Positions 26,612 to 35,316 of a stretch of 64,000 nt of DNA are shown in pieces. The notes beneath the pieces were generated by a model. It was not told the DNA's origin. It saw nothing but the letters and a program-made list of their open reading frames with translations, and did no database searches. Position 1 is the first letter of the stretch. Each line of letters opens with the position of its first letter. A program made the position numbers and the translations under genes. The stretch is taken from positions 14,762-78,761 of the forward strand of contig CAZIAK010000023.1 of NCBI GenBank assembly GCA_964537035.1, read 5' to 3'. The DNA comes from CAZIAK01 sp964537035. GTDB taxonomy: Bacteria; Planctomycetota; B15-G4.

Positions 26612-26712
26612 GGGCGGCCCTGTCTTTCACCAGGGGGGCCGTTTCGCTCAGACAGGGTCGGCTTCGCCTCCACACTCGCTTCAGACCCCCCTGGTGAAAG
26701 ACAGGGCCGCCC
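26612..26712. repeat. Hairpin repeat element, copy 1
   Basis: Perfect 27-bp inverted repeat (26612-26638 and 26686-26712) around a 47-nt loop (26639-26685). The loop matches that of copy 2 (58245-58291) at 45 of 47 positions, while the stems differ in sequence but remain paired. Similarity continues about 20 bp beyond the right arm. It lies between the stops of two convergent genes. Confidence 0.92.
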
Positions 26713-26813
26713 TCGCCGGTGGAGCGGGGAGCCTACGGGGCACGGAGGCCTCCCGGGCCAGGGCATGGTGGGGTTCTTTTCTTGGGGCCTGAGATCCGTT
26801 GGGGTTCAGGTTT

Positions 26814-27851
26814 CTAGTGGAGCGTTGGCCAGTGGGGGGCTTGGACGGCTTTGATCTGGTGGGCCAGGGCTTGGACTCTGTCGGTGACCTGGCCTTCGCA
26901 GTGGGCATCGGGGCTGTTGGGGGCGCTGGTGGCTGTGATGGCGGCGCGTACGCCGGCGACCACTCCGGCGGGGTCGTAGCCTCCTTCCAGGACGCTGAGC
27001 AGGCGCCCGGGGCAGCAGGTGTCGGCCCACTTGCGGAAGAGCGCGAAGAGGGCGGCGTAACCCGTGGCGGTGATGGCCATCCCGCCCAGGGGGTCGTTGT
27101 GCCAGGTGTCGAAGCCGGCGGAGATGATGATCAGGTCGGGGTTGTAGGTCAGCAGGATGGGCTCGACCACGGCGCGGTAGACGTGCAAGAAGTCGACGTC
27201 GCCGATGCCTGCGGGGAGGGGCAGGTTCAGGGTGTGGCCTGCGCCGGCGCCGTGTCCCACTTCGTTGTGTGCGCCGGTTCCCGGGTAGAACGGAAAGCGA
27301 TGGGACGAGACGTAGAGCACGTCGTCCCGATCCCAGAAGGCGTGTTGTGTGCCGTTGCCGTGGTGGACGTCCGGGTCGATGATGGCCACGCGTTGGCAGC
27401 CGAGCTGGTCCAGGGCGTGCTGCGCTGCCACGGCCACGTTGTTGAACAGGCAGAAGCCCATGGCCCGGTCGGGCTCGGCGTGGTGTCCGGGGGGGCGCAC
27501 CAGGGCCACGGCGCCGGTGTGTTCGCCTGAGACCACCGCTTCGGCGGCCCGACAGGCGGCTCCCGCGGCGAGCTGGGCCACTTGCCACGACACGGGACAG
27601 GTGCAGGTATCCGGGTCGAGCTGAACAGCGAGCAGCCCTTCGGTGGCCTCGACCCGGGCGATGTGCTGGCTGTCGTGCACCGCCAGGAGCTGGGCTCGCT
27701 CGATCAAGGGCGGCGCCGCAGTGACCGTCCCGGCGAGCGGTTGCTGGTCGAGGGACGCGTGCAGCGCCGCCAAACGCAGCCGATTCTCCGGATGCCCCGG
27801 CCCGGCGTCGTGGTCGAGAAAGCGGTCGTCGCGGAGGATCAGGGTGGTCAT
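26814..27851 (-). CDS. Histone-deacetylase-family (AcuC/AphA-like) zinc amidohydrolase
   Basis: 345-residue cytosolic enzyme expected to deacetylate acetyl-lysine or acetylpolyamines. All key motifs are present: HPENRLRL near the start, VRPPGHHAE with the catalytic His pair, IDPDVHHGNGT and SAGFDTWHNDPLGG with the zinc ligands, and LEGGYD with the catalytic Tyr. ATG 27851 lies 6 nt from the TATCGT box at 27858-27863, which suggests a leaderless transcript. It stands alone; the hairpin repeat lies just past its stop. Confidence 0.93.
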   Translation of the reverse strand: MTTLILRDDRFLDHDAGPGHPENRLRLAALHASLDQQPLAGTVTAAPPLIERAQLLAVHDSQHIARVEATEGLLAVQLDPDTCTCPVSWQVAQLAAGAACRAAEAVVSGEHTGAVALVRPPGHHAEPDRAMGFCLFNNVAVAAQHALDQLGCQRVAIIDPDVHHGNGTQHAFWDRDDVLYVSSHRFPFYPGTGAHNEVGHGAGAGHTLNLPLPAGIGDVDFLHVYRAVVEPILLTYNPDLIIISAGFDTWHNDPLGGMAITATGYAALFALFRKWADTCCPGRLLSVLEGGYDPAGVVAGVRAAITATSAPNSPDAHCEGQVTDRVQALAHQIKAVQAPHWPTLH

Positions 27852-27857
27852 GGGGCC

Positions 27858-27863
27858 ACGATA
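27858..27863 (-). promoter_or_regulatory. TATCGT -10-like box abutting a start codon
   Basis: TATCGT preceded by GCTGC (minus strand) ends 6 nt before the ATG of the deacetylase gene. The spacing predicts transcription starting at the ATG. No clear -35 hexamer is visible. Confidence 0.4.
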
Positions 27864-28027
27864 GCAGCGGTGGAGGGCCGGGCCAGGGTCCTCCCGGGCT
27901 GGCCTGGACACCCAACGATCACCATTCGGTGGTAGGTTTGAGCGCAGCCTGAACTCTCTGCGCCCCGGCCAGCACGTCCCGAAACCGCGCTGGCCGCCAG
28001 CAACCCCTCTCTCTCCCGAGGTGTGCC

Positions 28028-29545
28028 GTGAACCGCACCATGCTCTCTCGTACCGTCGCCGGCCTGGCTGTCTCCCTCTCGCTCTGCGCTCCCCTGTCAG
28101 CCCAGTTCGACGACTCACCCCTGGTGACTGTCGACTACGTGCACGACTCCGGCGCCGCCGCACACGCCGGCGAGGGCATGGAGGTGGTGCTGTCCTATCC
28201 CGTCATCTACGAAGGGGCGTTGTCGCTGCGCCTGCACTTCGAGGACGTTCAGCTGGCTGGCCACGTCTTCGACGGCAGCGGCTCGCTGCTGCGCATGACC
28301 TCGCTCCGTGACGGCGCCGTGCAGACCCTGAACGCCGTGCAGCTGGAGCAGTGGAGCCACACGTCGGCCTACTTCAACGGCTCGGCCGTGCAGGTCGATG
28401 TGCTGGCCTGGCCGAACACCGGCGTGAACCGGGTGCGCATCGCCTCCCTCGAAGTGGGCGTGCCGCTGTACGCCCCCGAGAGTCAGTGCGGGCCCACGGA
28501 CGATCGGGTGCCCAGCAACGACCCACGGGTCGCCCGGCTCATGCCTTCCGCCTGCACGGCCTGGATGATCAACGACTGCGCCAAGTGCTTCTTGTCCGCG
28601 GGACACTGTGGCAACAACACGTCGGTGCAGTTCAACGTGCCCTTCTCCACGAGCGGCGGCGGCCTGGTGTTTCCCGGGCCCGAAGATCAGTACTCCATCG
28701 ACACCAGCTCTCGTCAGAGCAGCACGGGATTCGGCAACGACTGGCAGTACTTCGGCATCTTCGCCAACACGACCACGGGCCTGACCGCCTTCGAAACCCA
28801 GGGCGACGCCTTCGATCTGGCGTCCCCGCCACCCACCAGCGGCAACACCATTCGCATCACCGGTCACGGCACGGACAGCACGCCAAACCTCACCTACAAC
28901 CAGAAGCAGCAGACACACTCGGGCCCGTTCACCTCGAACGGCACGCCCCTGCAGTACAAGGTCGACACCACCGGCGGCAACTCGGGCTCGCCTGTCATCT
29001 GGGAAGAGGGCAACGTGGCCATCGGCGTGCACACCAACGCGGGTTGCAGCACCAGCGGCAGCGGCTCCAACTCGGGCACCAACATCAACGTGGGCTCGTT
29101 GCAGCTGGCCCTGGCCAACCCCATCGGTGTGTGCGCGGCGGGCGGCTTCGGTGGCCCCTTCACGAACCTGGGCAACAGCCTGAGCCAGTTCCTGTACCCC
29201 GCTCCGATCCTCACGGCCTGCGGCTCGCTCGAAGCCAACAGCCAGCTGGAGCTCATGGCAGAGATGCCCAACCTGCTCAACACGGTGTCCACGGCCTTCT
29301 TGGTCGTGGGCTTCAACCAGATCAACGCGCCCTTCAAGGGTGGCGTGCTGGTGCCCAGCCCGGACATCGTGCTGACCTTCCCGCTGGACACGAGCACCAC
29401 CAACTCGGACATCAACCTGGTCGAGACCTGGCCCGCAGGCATACCCAGCAACACCACGACCTACGTGCAGTGGTGGGTGATCTACAACTCGCTCTTCTTC
29501 TCGGGGACCCTGGCCTCGAACGGCCTGGGCATGACGGCCCCCTGA
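28028..29545 (+). CDS. Secreted trypsin-like serine protease with C-terminal GGVLVPSPD module
   Basis: 505 residues with a signal peptide. The protease domain (about 150-360) has the catalytic triad of the chymotrypsin fold: FLSAGHC (His), FGNDWQYF (Asp) and TTGGNSGSPVIW (Ser); the paired cysteines around the His are typical. The N-terminal ~130 residues resemble a beta domain. The module follows from about 375: FTNLGNSLS, PFKGGVLVPSPD, LASNGL. The GTG start at 28028 is the only one that yields the signal peptide. A TAGGTT box lies at 27933-27938. Its substrate is unknown. Confidence 0.82.
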   Translation: MNRTMLSRTVAGLAVSLSLCAPLSAQFDDSPLVTVDYVHDSGAAAHAGEGMEVVLSYPVIYEGALSLRLHFEDVQLAGHVFDGSGSLLRMTSLRDGAVQTLNAVQLEQWSHTSAYFNGSAVQVDVLAWPNTGVNRVRIASLEVGVPLYAPESQCGPTDDRVPSNDPRVARLMPSACTAWMINDCAKCFLSAGHCGNNTSVQFNVPFSTSGGGLVFPGPEDQYSIDTSSRQSSTGFGNDWQYFGIFANTTTGLTAFETQGDAFDLASPPPTSGNTIRITGHGTDSTPNLTYNQKQQTHSGPFTSNGTPLQYKVDTTGGNSGSPVIWEEGNVAIGVHTNAGCSTSGSGSNSGTNINVGSLQLALANPIGVCAAGGFGGPFTNLGNSLSQFLYPAPILTACGSLEANSQLELMAEMPNLLNTVSTAFLVVGFNQINAPFKGGVLVPSPDIVLTFPLDTSTTNSDINLVETWPAGIPSNTTTYVQWWVIYNSLFFSGTLASNGLGMTAP

Positions 29546-29717
29546 TGGGCTAGGTATGGGCCCGGGATGAGCGCTGGCCGGGCTGAGCCTGGGCTAGAGT
29601 CGGGCTGAAGAATGGCCTGACAGGCGGCCCGAGAGATGTCCCCAAACCCAGCGCCTTCGGCGGCCAGGCTCGGCTGAGTCTGGCCGCCGTTGTTGCCTTG
29701 GTCAGCCATCGCCCCTC

Positions 29718-30944
29718 GTGGCTCGGTACCATGCGCCGCTTCCCCGCGGTGTCCCGCTTGTGCTGACCTCGTTCCCACGTCCTCTGCGTCTGGCCATGCT
29801 GGCGGTGCTGCTGGTGTGGGGCGGGTTCAGCGTCGATCGGGCCATGCGGGGCAGCAACGACTTCGACGGCTTTCACGAGGCGGCGGCCACGGTGTGGGAG
29901 CACGGCCAGCTGTTGCACGACAAGGCCGTGTCCCGCTACCCGCCCACGTTTCAGGTCTTGCTGGCGCCCTTCGGAGCCTTGCCCATCGGCTGGGCTGCGG
30001 CGTACTGGTATCTGCTCAGCGTCGCGGCGTTGGTGGCCTTGCCCCGAGAGCTGGCCCGGCTGACGGGAGTGCCTCCGCGAGAGCAGCTGTTCGCCTGGGC
30101 CGTGATGACGCCGCTCATCTTCAACGACCTCTCGTTGGGACAGAGCGGCATCGTGCTGCTCTGGGCCATGACCTTCGCCTGCGTGCGCGCCCGAGAGGGC
30201 AAGGGTCTGCGTGGAGGCGTGGTGCTCGGCTTGTGCGCGGCCTTCAAGCTGCTCCCCGCGGCCCTGCTCGCCGTGCCCCTGATCATGGGACGCTTCACCC
30301 GCAGCGCGCCGGGCTTCGCTCTCGGCATGGGCGTCGCGCTCGCCGGTGCCCTGGCCTTGCTCGGCGGCGAGATCACCATCGAGGCCTTCGATTGGTGGCT
30401 ACTGCGCAACACCGAGGGCCAGACGCCCTGGGCCCTGGTGGAGCAAGGCCGCTCCCTGCGCTTCAACAACCAGGCCCTGTGCACGGTGCTGGCCCGCACC
30501 TTCGGCGACCTCGGCGGAGCCAGCGCTCCCGGTGCGGTACGTCTGGCCAGCTGGCCCCTGCACACCATCTGGTGGATCTACGGCGTGCTCGCCGCAGCCA
30601 TCGCTATCTTGGGCCTGTGGGCCGCCGCCGCCTGCCGCCGCACGGGTGGCGATCGAGGCTGGGGCGGACTGTTCTCCCTCTCCTGCCTGGCCATGCTCCT
30701 GGCCGCGCCCCTGGTCTGGACCCACTACTTCTTCTGGGCCCTGCCAGCTTTCTTGGTGACTCCCCTATCACGGCGCGCGCGCAACGTTCTCGGCGGGGCC
30801 TTCGTGGTCTGCCTGGCCAGCGAGTCCCTGCGGGCCCTGGGCGCGCATTTGTGGATCAGCTTGGCGTTGTTCGTGGTCTTGGCCCGCCGCCTGGTGCGCG
30901 ATCGGTCCTCCGGGACGCCGGGTCCAGGCGGGTCCACCTCCTGA
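29718..30944 (+). CDS. GT87-like integral membrane glycosyltransferase
   Basis: About 408 residues with roughly ten membrane segments. The loop SNDFDGFHEAA followed by RYPPTFQVLLAPFG, then LSLGQSGIVLL and KLLPAALL, is typical of GT87 (DUF2029) enzymes, which transfer a sugar from a polyprenyl-phosphate donor outside the membrane. The start is uncertain: GTG 29718 is the most upstream in frame, but a later start just before the first hydrophobic segment is equally possible. TAGAGT at 29595-29600 is far upstream. Two kinase-fold genes follow on the same strand and may act on the same envelope glycan. Confidence 0.78.
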   Translation: MARYHAPLPRGVPLVLTSFPRPLRLAMLAVLLVWGGFSVDRAMRGSNDFDGFHEAAATVWEHGQLLHDKAVSRYPPTFQVLLAPFGALPIGWAAAYWYLLSVAALVALPRELARLTGVPPREQLFAWAVMTPLIFNDLSLGQSGIVLLWAMTFACVRAREGKGLRGGVVLGLCAAFKLLPAALLAVPLIMGRFTRSAPGFALGMGVALAGALALLGGEITIEAFDWWLLRNTEGQTPWALVEQGRSLRFNNQALCTVLARTFGDLGGASAPGAVRLASWPLHTIWWIYGVLAAAIAILGLWAAAACRRTGGDRGWGGLFSLSCLAMLLAAPLVWTHYFFWALPAFLVTPLSRRARNVLGGAFVVCLASESLRALGAHLWISLALFVVLARRLVRDRSSGTPGPGGSTS

Positions 30945-31011
30945 GAACTGTCAAGAATCAGTGTCCGCGCCTCCTCGGGCATCCGTAAACTCGTGGCGGC
31001 TGGCCGGCCGC

Positions 31012-31027
31012 GAGATCGCCTGATCTC
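31012..31027. terminator. Small hairpin between GT87 and kinase-fold genes
   Basis: GAGATC (31012-31017) and GATCTC (31022-31027) form a 6-bp stem with a 4-nt loop. No T tract follows. It could be a weak terminator or a leader structure of the next gene, whose TAAACT box lies at 30986-30991. Confidence 0.25.
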
Positions 31028-31075
31028 AGCGAGCCCCCGGCAGCCCTCTTCGCCGCCCGCCCGAGACATCTCAGC

Positions 31076-31954
31076 ATGACCCCCGCACCCACACCCGGCA
31101 GCAAGCCCGCCCACCCAGAGGTGCTGCGCCTGGACGCCATCACCGACAAGGAGCACCTCGCCGGGGCTGGCAACTGGCTCTACAAGATCCCTTTTCGTGA
31201 CGGCCACGCGGTGCTCAAGGGCTACTTCGGCAACCGCAACCCCCTGCTGCACGTGAAGAAGACCGTGGGCAACGTGATGCTCACCGGGCGCACGTCGCAC
31301 ATGCCGTCGGCCCGCTGCAAGCACGAGCGGGAGTGCGTCGAGGTCTGGGAGAAGCATGGCTTTCGTTGCTTCGGCATCTATCCCGAGGTGATCTTCGAAG
31401 ACCTGCCCGAGGGGCAGTACCTGCTCTTCGATTACGTCCCCGGGTTGCACTTCAAGAACTACTTCGCCGATGACTCAGTGCCCGTCGAAGAGCGACTGGA
31501 CACCTGGCGTCGGTGGTTGCCCGAGTGGCATCGTCGGCACAAGGCGGCGGTCGAGCACAGCGAGCCCCGGCTCATCCACGAGAACGGCGACGTGAAGCAC
31601 GTGATGTTGTGGGAGGGCGACTTCGTCTACTTCGACTTCGAGATCTGCTTCCGCTCCAGCGACGTGCGCGATCTGGTGGGCCGAGAGCTGCTGGCCTACC
31701 TGCGCTCGATGGGCAAGTGGTTCGGCGACAAGATGTACGACCTGATGATGGACGAGGTGGTCATCCACTACCCGGACAAGAGCCTGCTCATGGAGGGCTG
31801 GGCCCACGCGTTCGAGAACCACAACGTGGCCATGCGCTACGCCCGCCGCCTCGACTACGCGCTGAAGGCCAAGAACAAGAAGCCCTACAGCAAGTACTCG
31901 GTGGCCCTCGACCTGAAGCGCCGCCTCGACGCGGCCTCGCTCACCAACGGGTGA
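31076..31954 (+). CDS. Kinase-fold protein, possibly an envelope sugar kinase
   Basis: 292 residues. The C-terminal lobe has PRLIHENGDVKHVML followed by FVYFDFE, which matches the catalytic loop and metal-binding segment of atypical kinases (WaaP/aminoglycoside-kinase type), but the loop is short and His stands where Asn is normal. The N-lobe has GNWLYKIPF and a lysine in AVLKGYF. A phosphotransferase acting on a lipid-linked or LPS sugar is plausible. Its TGA overlaps the GTG of a homologous gene (GTGA, 31951-31954). Confidence 0.55.
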   Translation: MTPAPTPGSKPAHPEVLRLDAITDKEHLAGAGNWLYKIPFRDGHAVLKGYFGNRNPLLHVKKTVGNVMLTGRTSHMPSARCKHERECVEVWEKHGFRCFGIYPEVIFEDLPEGQYLLFDYVPGLHFKNYFADDSVPVEERLDTWRRWLPEWHRRHKAAVEHSEPRLIHENGDVKHVMLWEGDFVYFDFEICFRSSDVRDLVGRELLAYLRSMGKWFGDKMYDLMMDEVVIHYPDKSLLMEGWAHAFENHNVAMRYARRLDYALKAKNKKPYSKYSVALDLKRRLDAASLTNG

Positions 31955-32748
31955 ATCACGGGGTCGACGGCAACCTGGTCTTTACCTTCGAGACGAAGGT
32001 CGGCCGGGTCGTGCAGAAGCTGTACTTCCCCCGAAAGAGCCGGCTGCGAGAGGGCTTTCGTGCGGCCCTGGGTCGGCTGCGCGGGACCAAGACGTCTCAG
32101 CGAGCCAGCCAGCGCCAGCTGACCGAGGCCACGCAGCTGGTGCATTGGCGCGAGCAGGGTTTCGATGTGCCCCGGCTCATCGCGCCTGCCGAGATCGACT
32201 TCGTCCCCGGGCCGTACAACCTGTTCGAGTTCGTTGATGGCGAGGTGTTGCTGCAGGCCCTGCGTCGTGAGGGAGGGCGGTCGCTCGCCGACCGGCGTGA
32301 GTTGATGGCCCGCTACGCGGCGTCCTGGCAGGAGCGGCATGCAGCGGCCCTTGAGCGCGACGACCCGCGCCTGTTGCAGGAGCACGGTACGCTTGAGCAC
32401 GTGATCCTGAGTGGCGATCGTCTGGTGACCTTCGATCACGAGCAGGCTTTCCTGCCGGGCACAGCGGTGTTGCCCGTGGTGGCCAAGGAGTTTGCCAGCG
32501 GCCTGCGTTCACTGCTGAAGGGCTGCGCTCCCGAGGCGTTCGACGAGCTGCTCGACGCGCTCATCAGCGGCTACGGCAACGACGAGCTGCTGCGGGCGAT
32601 GGTCGAGCAGATCCGTCAGCCGCCGTCGCCGTTCGGGCGCTGGGTCACGGGCCTCGACCGCAGGCGCGAACTCAAGCGCGGCGCCGATCGGGGCAAGTAC
32701 GCAGCCCTGGATCGTCTCGCCGGGCGCTTGGGTGGCAGCGGGGCGTAG
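31951..32748 (+). CDS. Kinase-fold paralogue lacking the catalytic Asp
   Basis: 265 residues homologous to the preceding gene: PRLLQEHGTLEHVIL and LVTFDHEQAF align with PRLIHENGDVKHVML and FVYFDFEICF. The catalytic-loop Asp is Thr here, so it may be a pseudokinase partner. The N-lobe retains VVQKLYFPRKSRL with a possible ATP-binding Lys. The GTG start overlaps the upstream stop by 4 bp, implying coupled synthesis in similar amounts. No export signal. Confidence 0.55.
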   Translation: MNHGVDGNLVFTFETKVGRVVQKLYFPRKSRLREGFRAALGRLRGTKTSQRASQRQLTEATQLVHWREQGFDVPRLIAPAEIDFVPGPYNLFEFVDGEVLLQALRREGGRSLADRRELMARYAASWQERHAAALERDDPRLLQEHGTLEHVILSGDRLVTFDHEQAFLPGTAVLPVVAKEFASGLRSLLKGCAPEAFDELLDALISGYGNDELLRAMVEQIRQPPSPFGRWVTGLDRRRELKRGADRGKYAALDRLAGRLGGSGA

Positions 32749-32776
32749 GCTGTCCACGCTCTCCGGGGTCTTGCCC

Positions 32777-35314
32777 TCACGGCGCCTGCACGACGATGCG
32801 GGCGGCGGCTGTAGTGGCCACTGTGTTGGGCGGGCAGTTGTTGGGCCACAAGAACTGGGTGAAGACGGTGAGTCCGGCCAGGGTGGCATCGGCGGGCATG
32901 CGCAGGGGGACTTCGGCGAAGCCCACATCGTTGCTGCTCACGGGCAAGAGCGTGAGGGCGGCCGTGGGGTCGGGCCAGACCAGCGCTCCGCCGACGATCA
33001 AGGGCTGGGGCAGGACGTTGCTCGAGAACATCAGCAGTCCCATGGCGTTCGCCGGGCCGTTGGTGCTGCTCAGGGCGAAACTGGCATTGCCGATCTGGGG
33101 CCAATCGGACGCGCCGAGAGCAAGGGCCCCGTTGCAGCCGTGAGACGATGTGCCGATGCGATCGACACCGCTGGGCAGCATGGTGAAGACACCGATGAAG
33201 ATGTTGGGCGTGGTGCCGACCCCCAAGGGGTTGGGGATCGTGGTGGGCAGGTTGAAGGACCTCGTGGTACCGGCGACGACGGCGAGGCCTTCGGGGGAGA
33301 CCGCCAAGCCCACCGGCCAATTGTCATCGCCTTGGCCGCCGAAGTACGTTGAGTACATGAGCGATTGGCCGGAGGGGTGCAGCCGTGTGACAAAACCATC
33401 GAATGCCCCGGCGTTTGATGAACTGAGGGCGCCTGCTGTGGTGGGAAAGCTGCCGGGCGAGCTGGTCCGGCCAGTGACTGTGATGGCTCCAGCGCTGTCT
33501 AGATGGAGGGCGACATCTAGGTTCTCAATGCCCGCACCTCCCAGGAATGTCGAGTAGGGCAGCTCAGAGCCATCAGCGCTGAGGCGGGAAATGAAGACAT
33601 CTTCAATCCCGAACGAGGTGCTGCCGGTCAAATTGATCAGTGGACTGTAGGCGTTGGCTGTGATCGGGAAGTCTGCAGATTGGGTGTGTCCTACGACGAT
33701 GACATCCCCGTTGGGAGCCAGTGCGAGGTCTTGCGCCCGGTCGTGCTTCAGCCCGCCCAGCACTGTTGAGTAGACAAGGCCGCTGCCGTCGGCCGTGAAT
33801 CGGGTCACGAAGGCGTGCGATGATGTGTTGAGGAACGTCGTTTGGAAGGCGCCATGGGTGACAGGGTGATCCGTCTCATAGCTGCCCCCCGCAACGATGA
33901 CCTCTCCTGTGGGCTCGTCCACCACCACCGCAGTACCACCTCTCAGCATGGTGGAGAACTGCAGCCCGCTGCCGTCGGGGGTGAAGCGGGTGACAAACCC
34001 GTCGAAGGAGTCATTGGGCGTGGGATCGAAGGCGCCGGGAGTGGTGGGAAAGTCTGACCCCGTGGCCCGACCCACCACAGTGATCGTGCCGTCAGGTTCG
34101 ATGTAGATCCCATGACACTCCTCTGAGGCGAGAAAGTCAGAGCCGCCGAGGTAGGTGCAGAAGACGACATCATCACCCTGGGGTGAGAGTCGGGCGACGA
34201 AGGCGTCGGATAGGCCGCTGAGTGTCGTGGCGTAGGCACCAGGTGTGACTGGCAGGTCGTCGATGCCACCGGAGCTGCCACCAATGACGGCACCGCCTTG
34301 CTCATCGAGGGTCATGCAGTACGGGGTTGTTGAAGTGCTTCCGCCGAAGAATGTGGAATAGACCAATGAACCGTTCTGACCATTGAGCCTCGTTACAAAG
34401 GCAGTCGATGCTGTAGTTGCCGCGCTTGGATGAGTCTCGAACAGGACGCCGGGCGTCGTGGGGTAGTCGATCGAGAACGTCCACCCGCTGACCACCACAT
34501 CGCCAGAGTCGGTGAGCTCCACTCCTCTGAGATCATCAAGGTTGGACCCACCAATCACCAGTCCCCACAGAATCCCGCTGGTGACGATCTGGCTGCTGTC
34601 CAAACCGCCGGGGAATGGACCCAGCTCCAATCTGTCTTGGCCTTCGGCCTCCAGGCCTCTCCAACTCAGGGCCGAGTCCGTCCGGTCGGACTGCAGGACA
34701 GGCTGCTGCCACCGAAGAGAGCCGAACTCCGTGCCAAGTTGGGCGTCGCCCTGAGCGCCAATGATCAGCGAAGAGACACCCTCGCAGCGCAGTCGCACAG
34801 CGCTTGCGTCGACTCCTGGTGCGCACTCGAACTCAAAGCCCAGGCCGTTGGAATCTCCCCGCACCTTCAGGTCAACGCCGGGGAAGGCCGAAGGCCAGAC
34901 GATGGACGAGAAGCTGGGCACATCTCTGTGCCAGCCCTCACGGTCTTGGCCTTGAAGGAAGTGGTACACGCCCGGCAAGGGGTCTTGCCCAAGAGGATCA
35001 CTTGCTCCATCCCAGGCGATGCGTACGAGCAACTCCTGGCGAGTGCCGTCGGGCAAGTCCTGCCGAAAACCCAGGGCGATCCCCGATGCCTCGATGCCGA
35101 CGACCACGCCGCCCATGCGCCCTACGTAAAGCGCTGGGACATCCCATTGCCCACGGTTTTCGACGAAGGCGGCTTGAGCTGTGGTCGCTGACGGCACAAC
35201 GTCTGTTTGGCCGAAGAGCGCTGGCGTACCGGCCATCACCACGACGACTGCTCTTGCCAAGTGCTCAACGCATGTCTTGGTGAGGAGGTTTGCCCGTATC
35301 TTGTGTTTCACCAT
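32777..35314 (-). CDS. Secreted SBBP-repeat (beta-propeller-like) protein
   Basis: 845 residues. A signal peptide (ARAVVVVMAGTPALFGQ) is followed by a domain opening with FVENRGQWD that commonly precedes SBBP repeats. Repeats of about 60 residues follow (FVTRLNGQNGSLVYSTFFGGS, FVARLSPQGDDVVFCTYLGG and so on), likely forming a propeller. The C-terminal ~110 residues end in GGALVW, FTQFLW and VATTAA, reminiscent of a diverged GGVLVPSPD module. Such proteins are usually surface binding or adhesion factors. It starts 2 bp after the stop of the galactose-oxidase-like gene, so they form one operon. Confidence 0.8.
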   Translation of the reverse strand: MVKHKIRANLLTKTCVEHLARAVVVVMAGTPALFGQTDVVPSATTAQAAFVENRGQWDVPALYVGRMGGVVVGIEASGIALGFRQDLPDGTRQELLVRIAWDGASDPLGQDPLPGVYHFLQGQDREGWHRDVPSFSSIVWPSAFPGVDLKVRGDSNGLGFEFECAPGVDASAVRLRCEGVSSLIIGAQGDAQLGTEFGSLRWQQPVLQSDRTDSALSWRGLEAEGQDRLELGPFPGGLDSSQIVTSGILWGLVIGGSNLDDLRGVELTDSGDVVVSGWTFSIDYPTTPGVLFETHPSAATTASTAFVTRLNGQNGSLVYSTFFGGSTSTTPYCMTLDEQGGAVIGGSSGGIDDLPVTPGAYATTLSGLSDAFVARLSPQGDDVVFCTYLGGSDFLASEECHGIYIEPDGTITVVGRATGSDFPTTPGAFDPTPNDSFDGFVTRFTPDGSGLQFSTMLRGGTAVVVDEPTGEVIVAGGSYETDHPVTHGAFQTTFLNTSSHAFVTRFTADGSGLVYSTVLGGLKHDRAQDLALAPNGDVIVVGHTQSADFPITANAYSPLINLTGSTSFGIEDVFISRLSADGSELPYSTFLGGAGIENLDVALHLDSAGAITVTGRTSSPGSFPTTAGALSSSNAGAFDGFVTRLHPSGQSLMYSTYFGGQGDDNWPVGLAVSPEGLAVVAGTTRSFNLPTTIPNPLGVGTTPNIFIGVFTMLPSGVDRIGTSSHGCNGALALGASDWPQIGNASFALSSTNGPANAMGLLMFSSNVLPQPLIVGGALVWPDPTAALTLLPVSSNDVGFAEVPLRMPADATLAGLTVFTQFLWPNNCPPNTVATTAAARIVVQAP

Positions 35315-35316
35315 GG

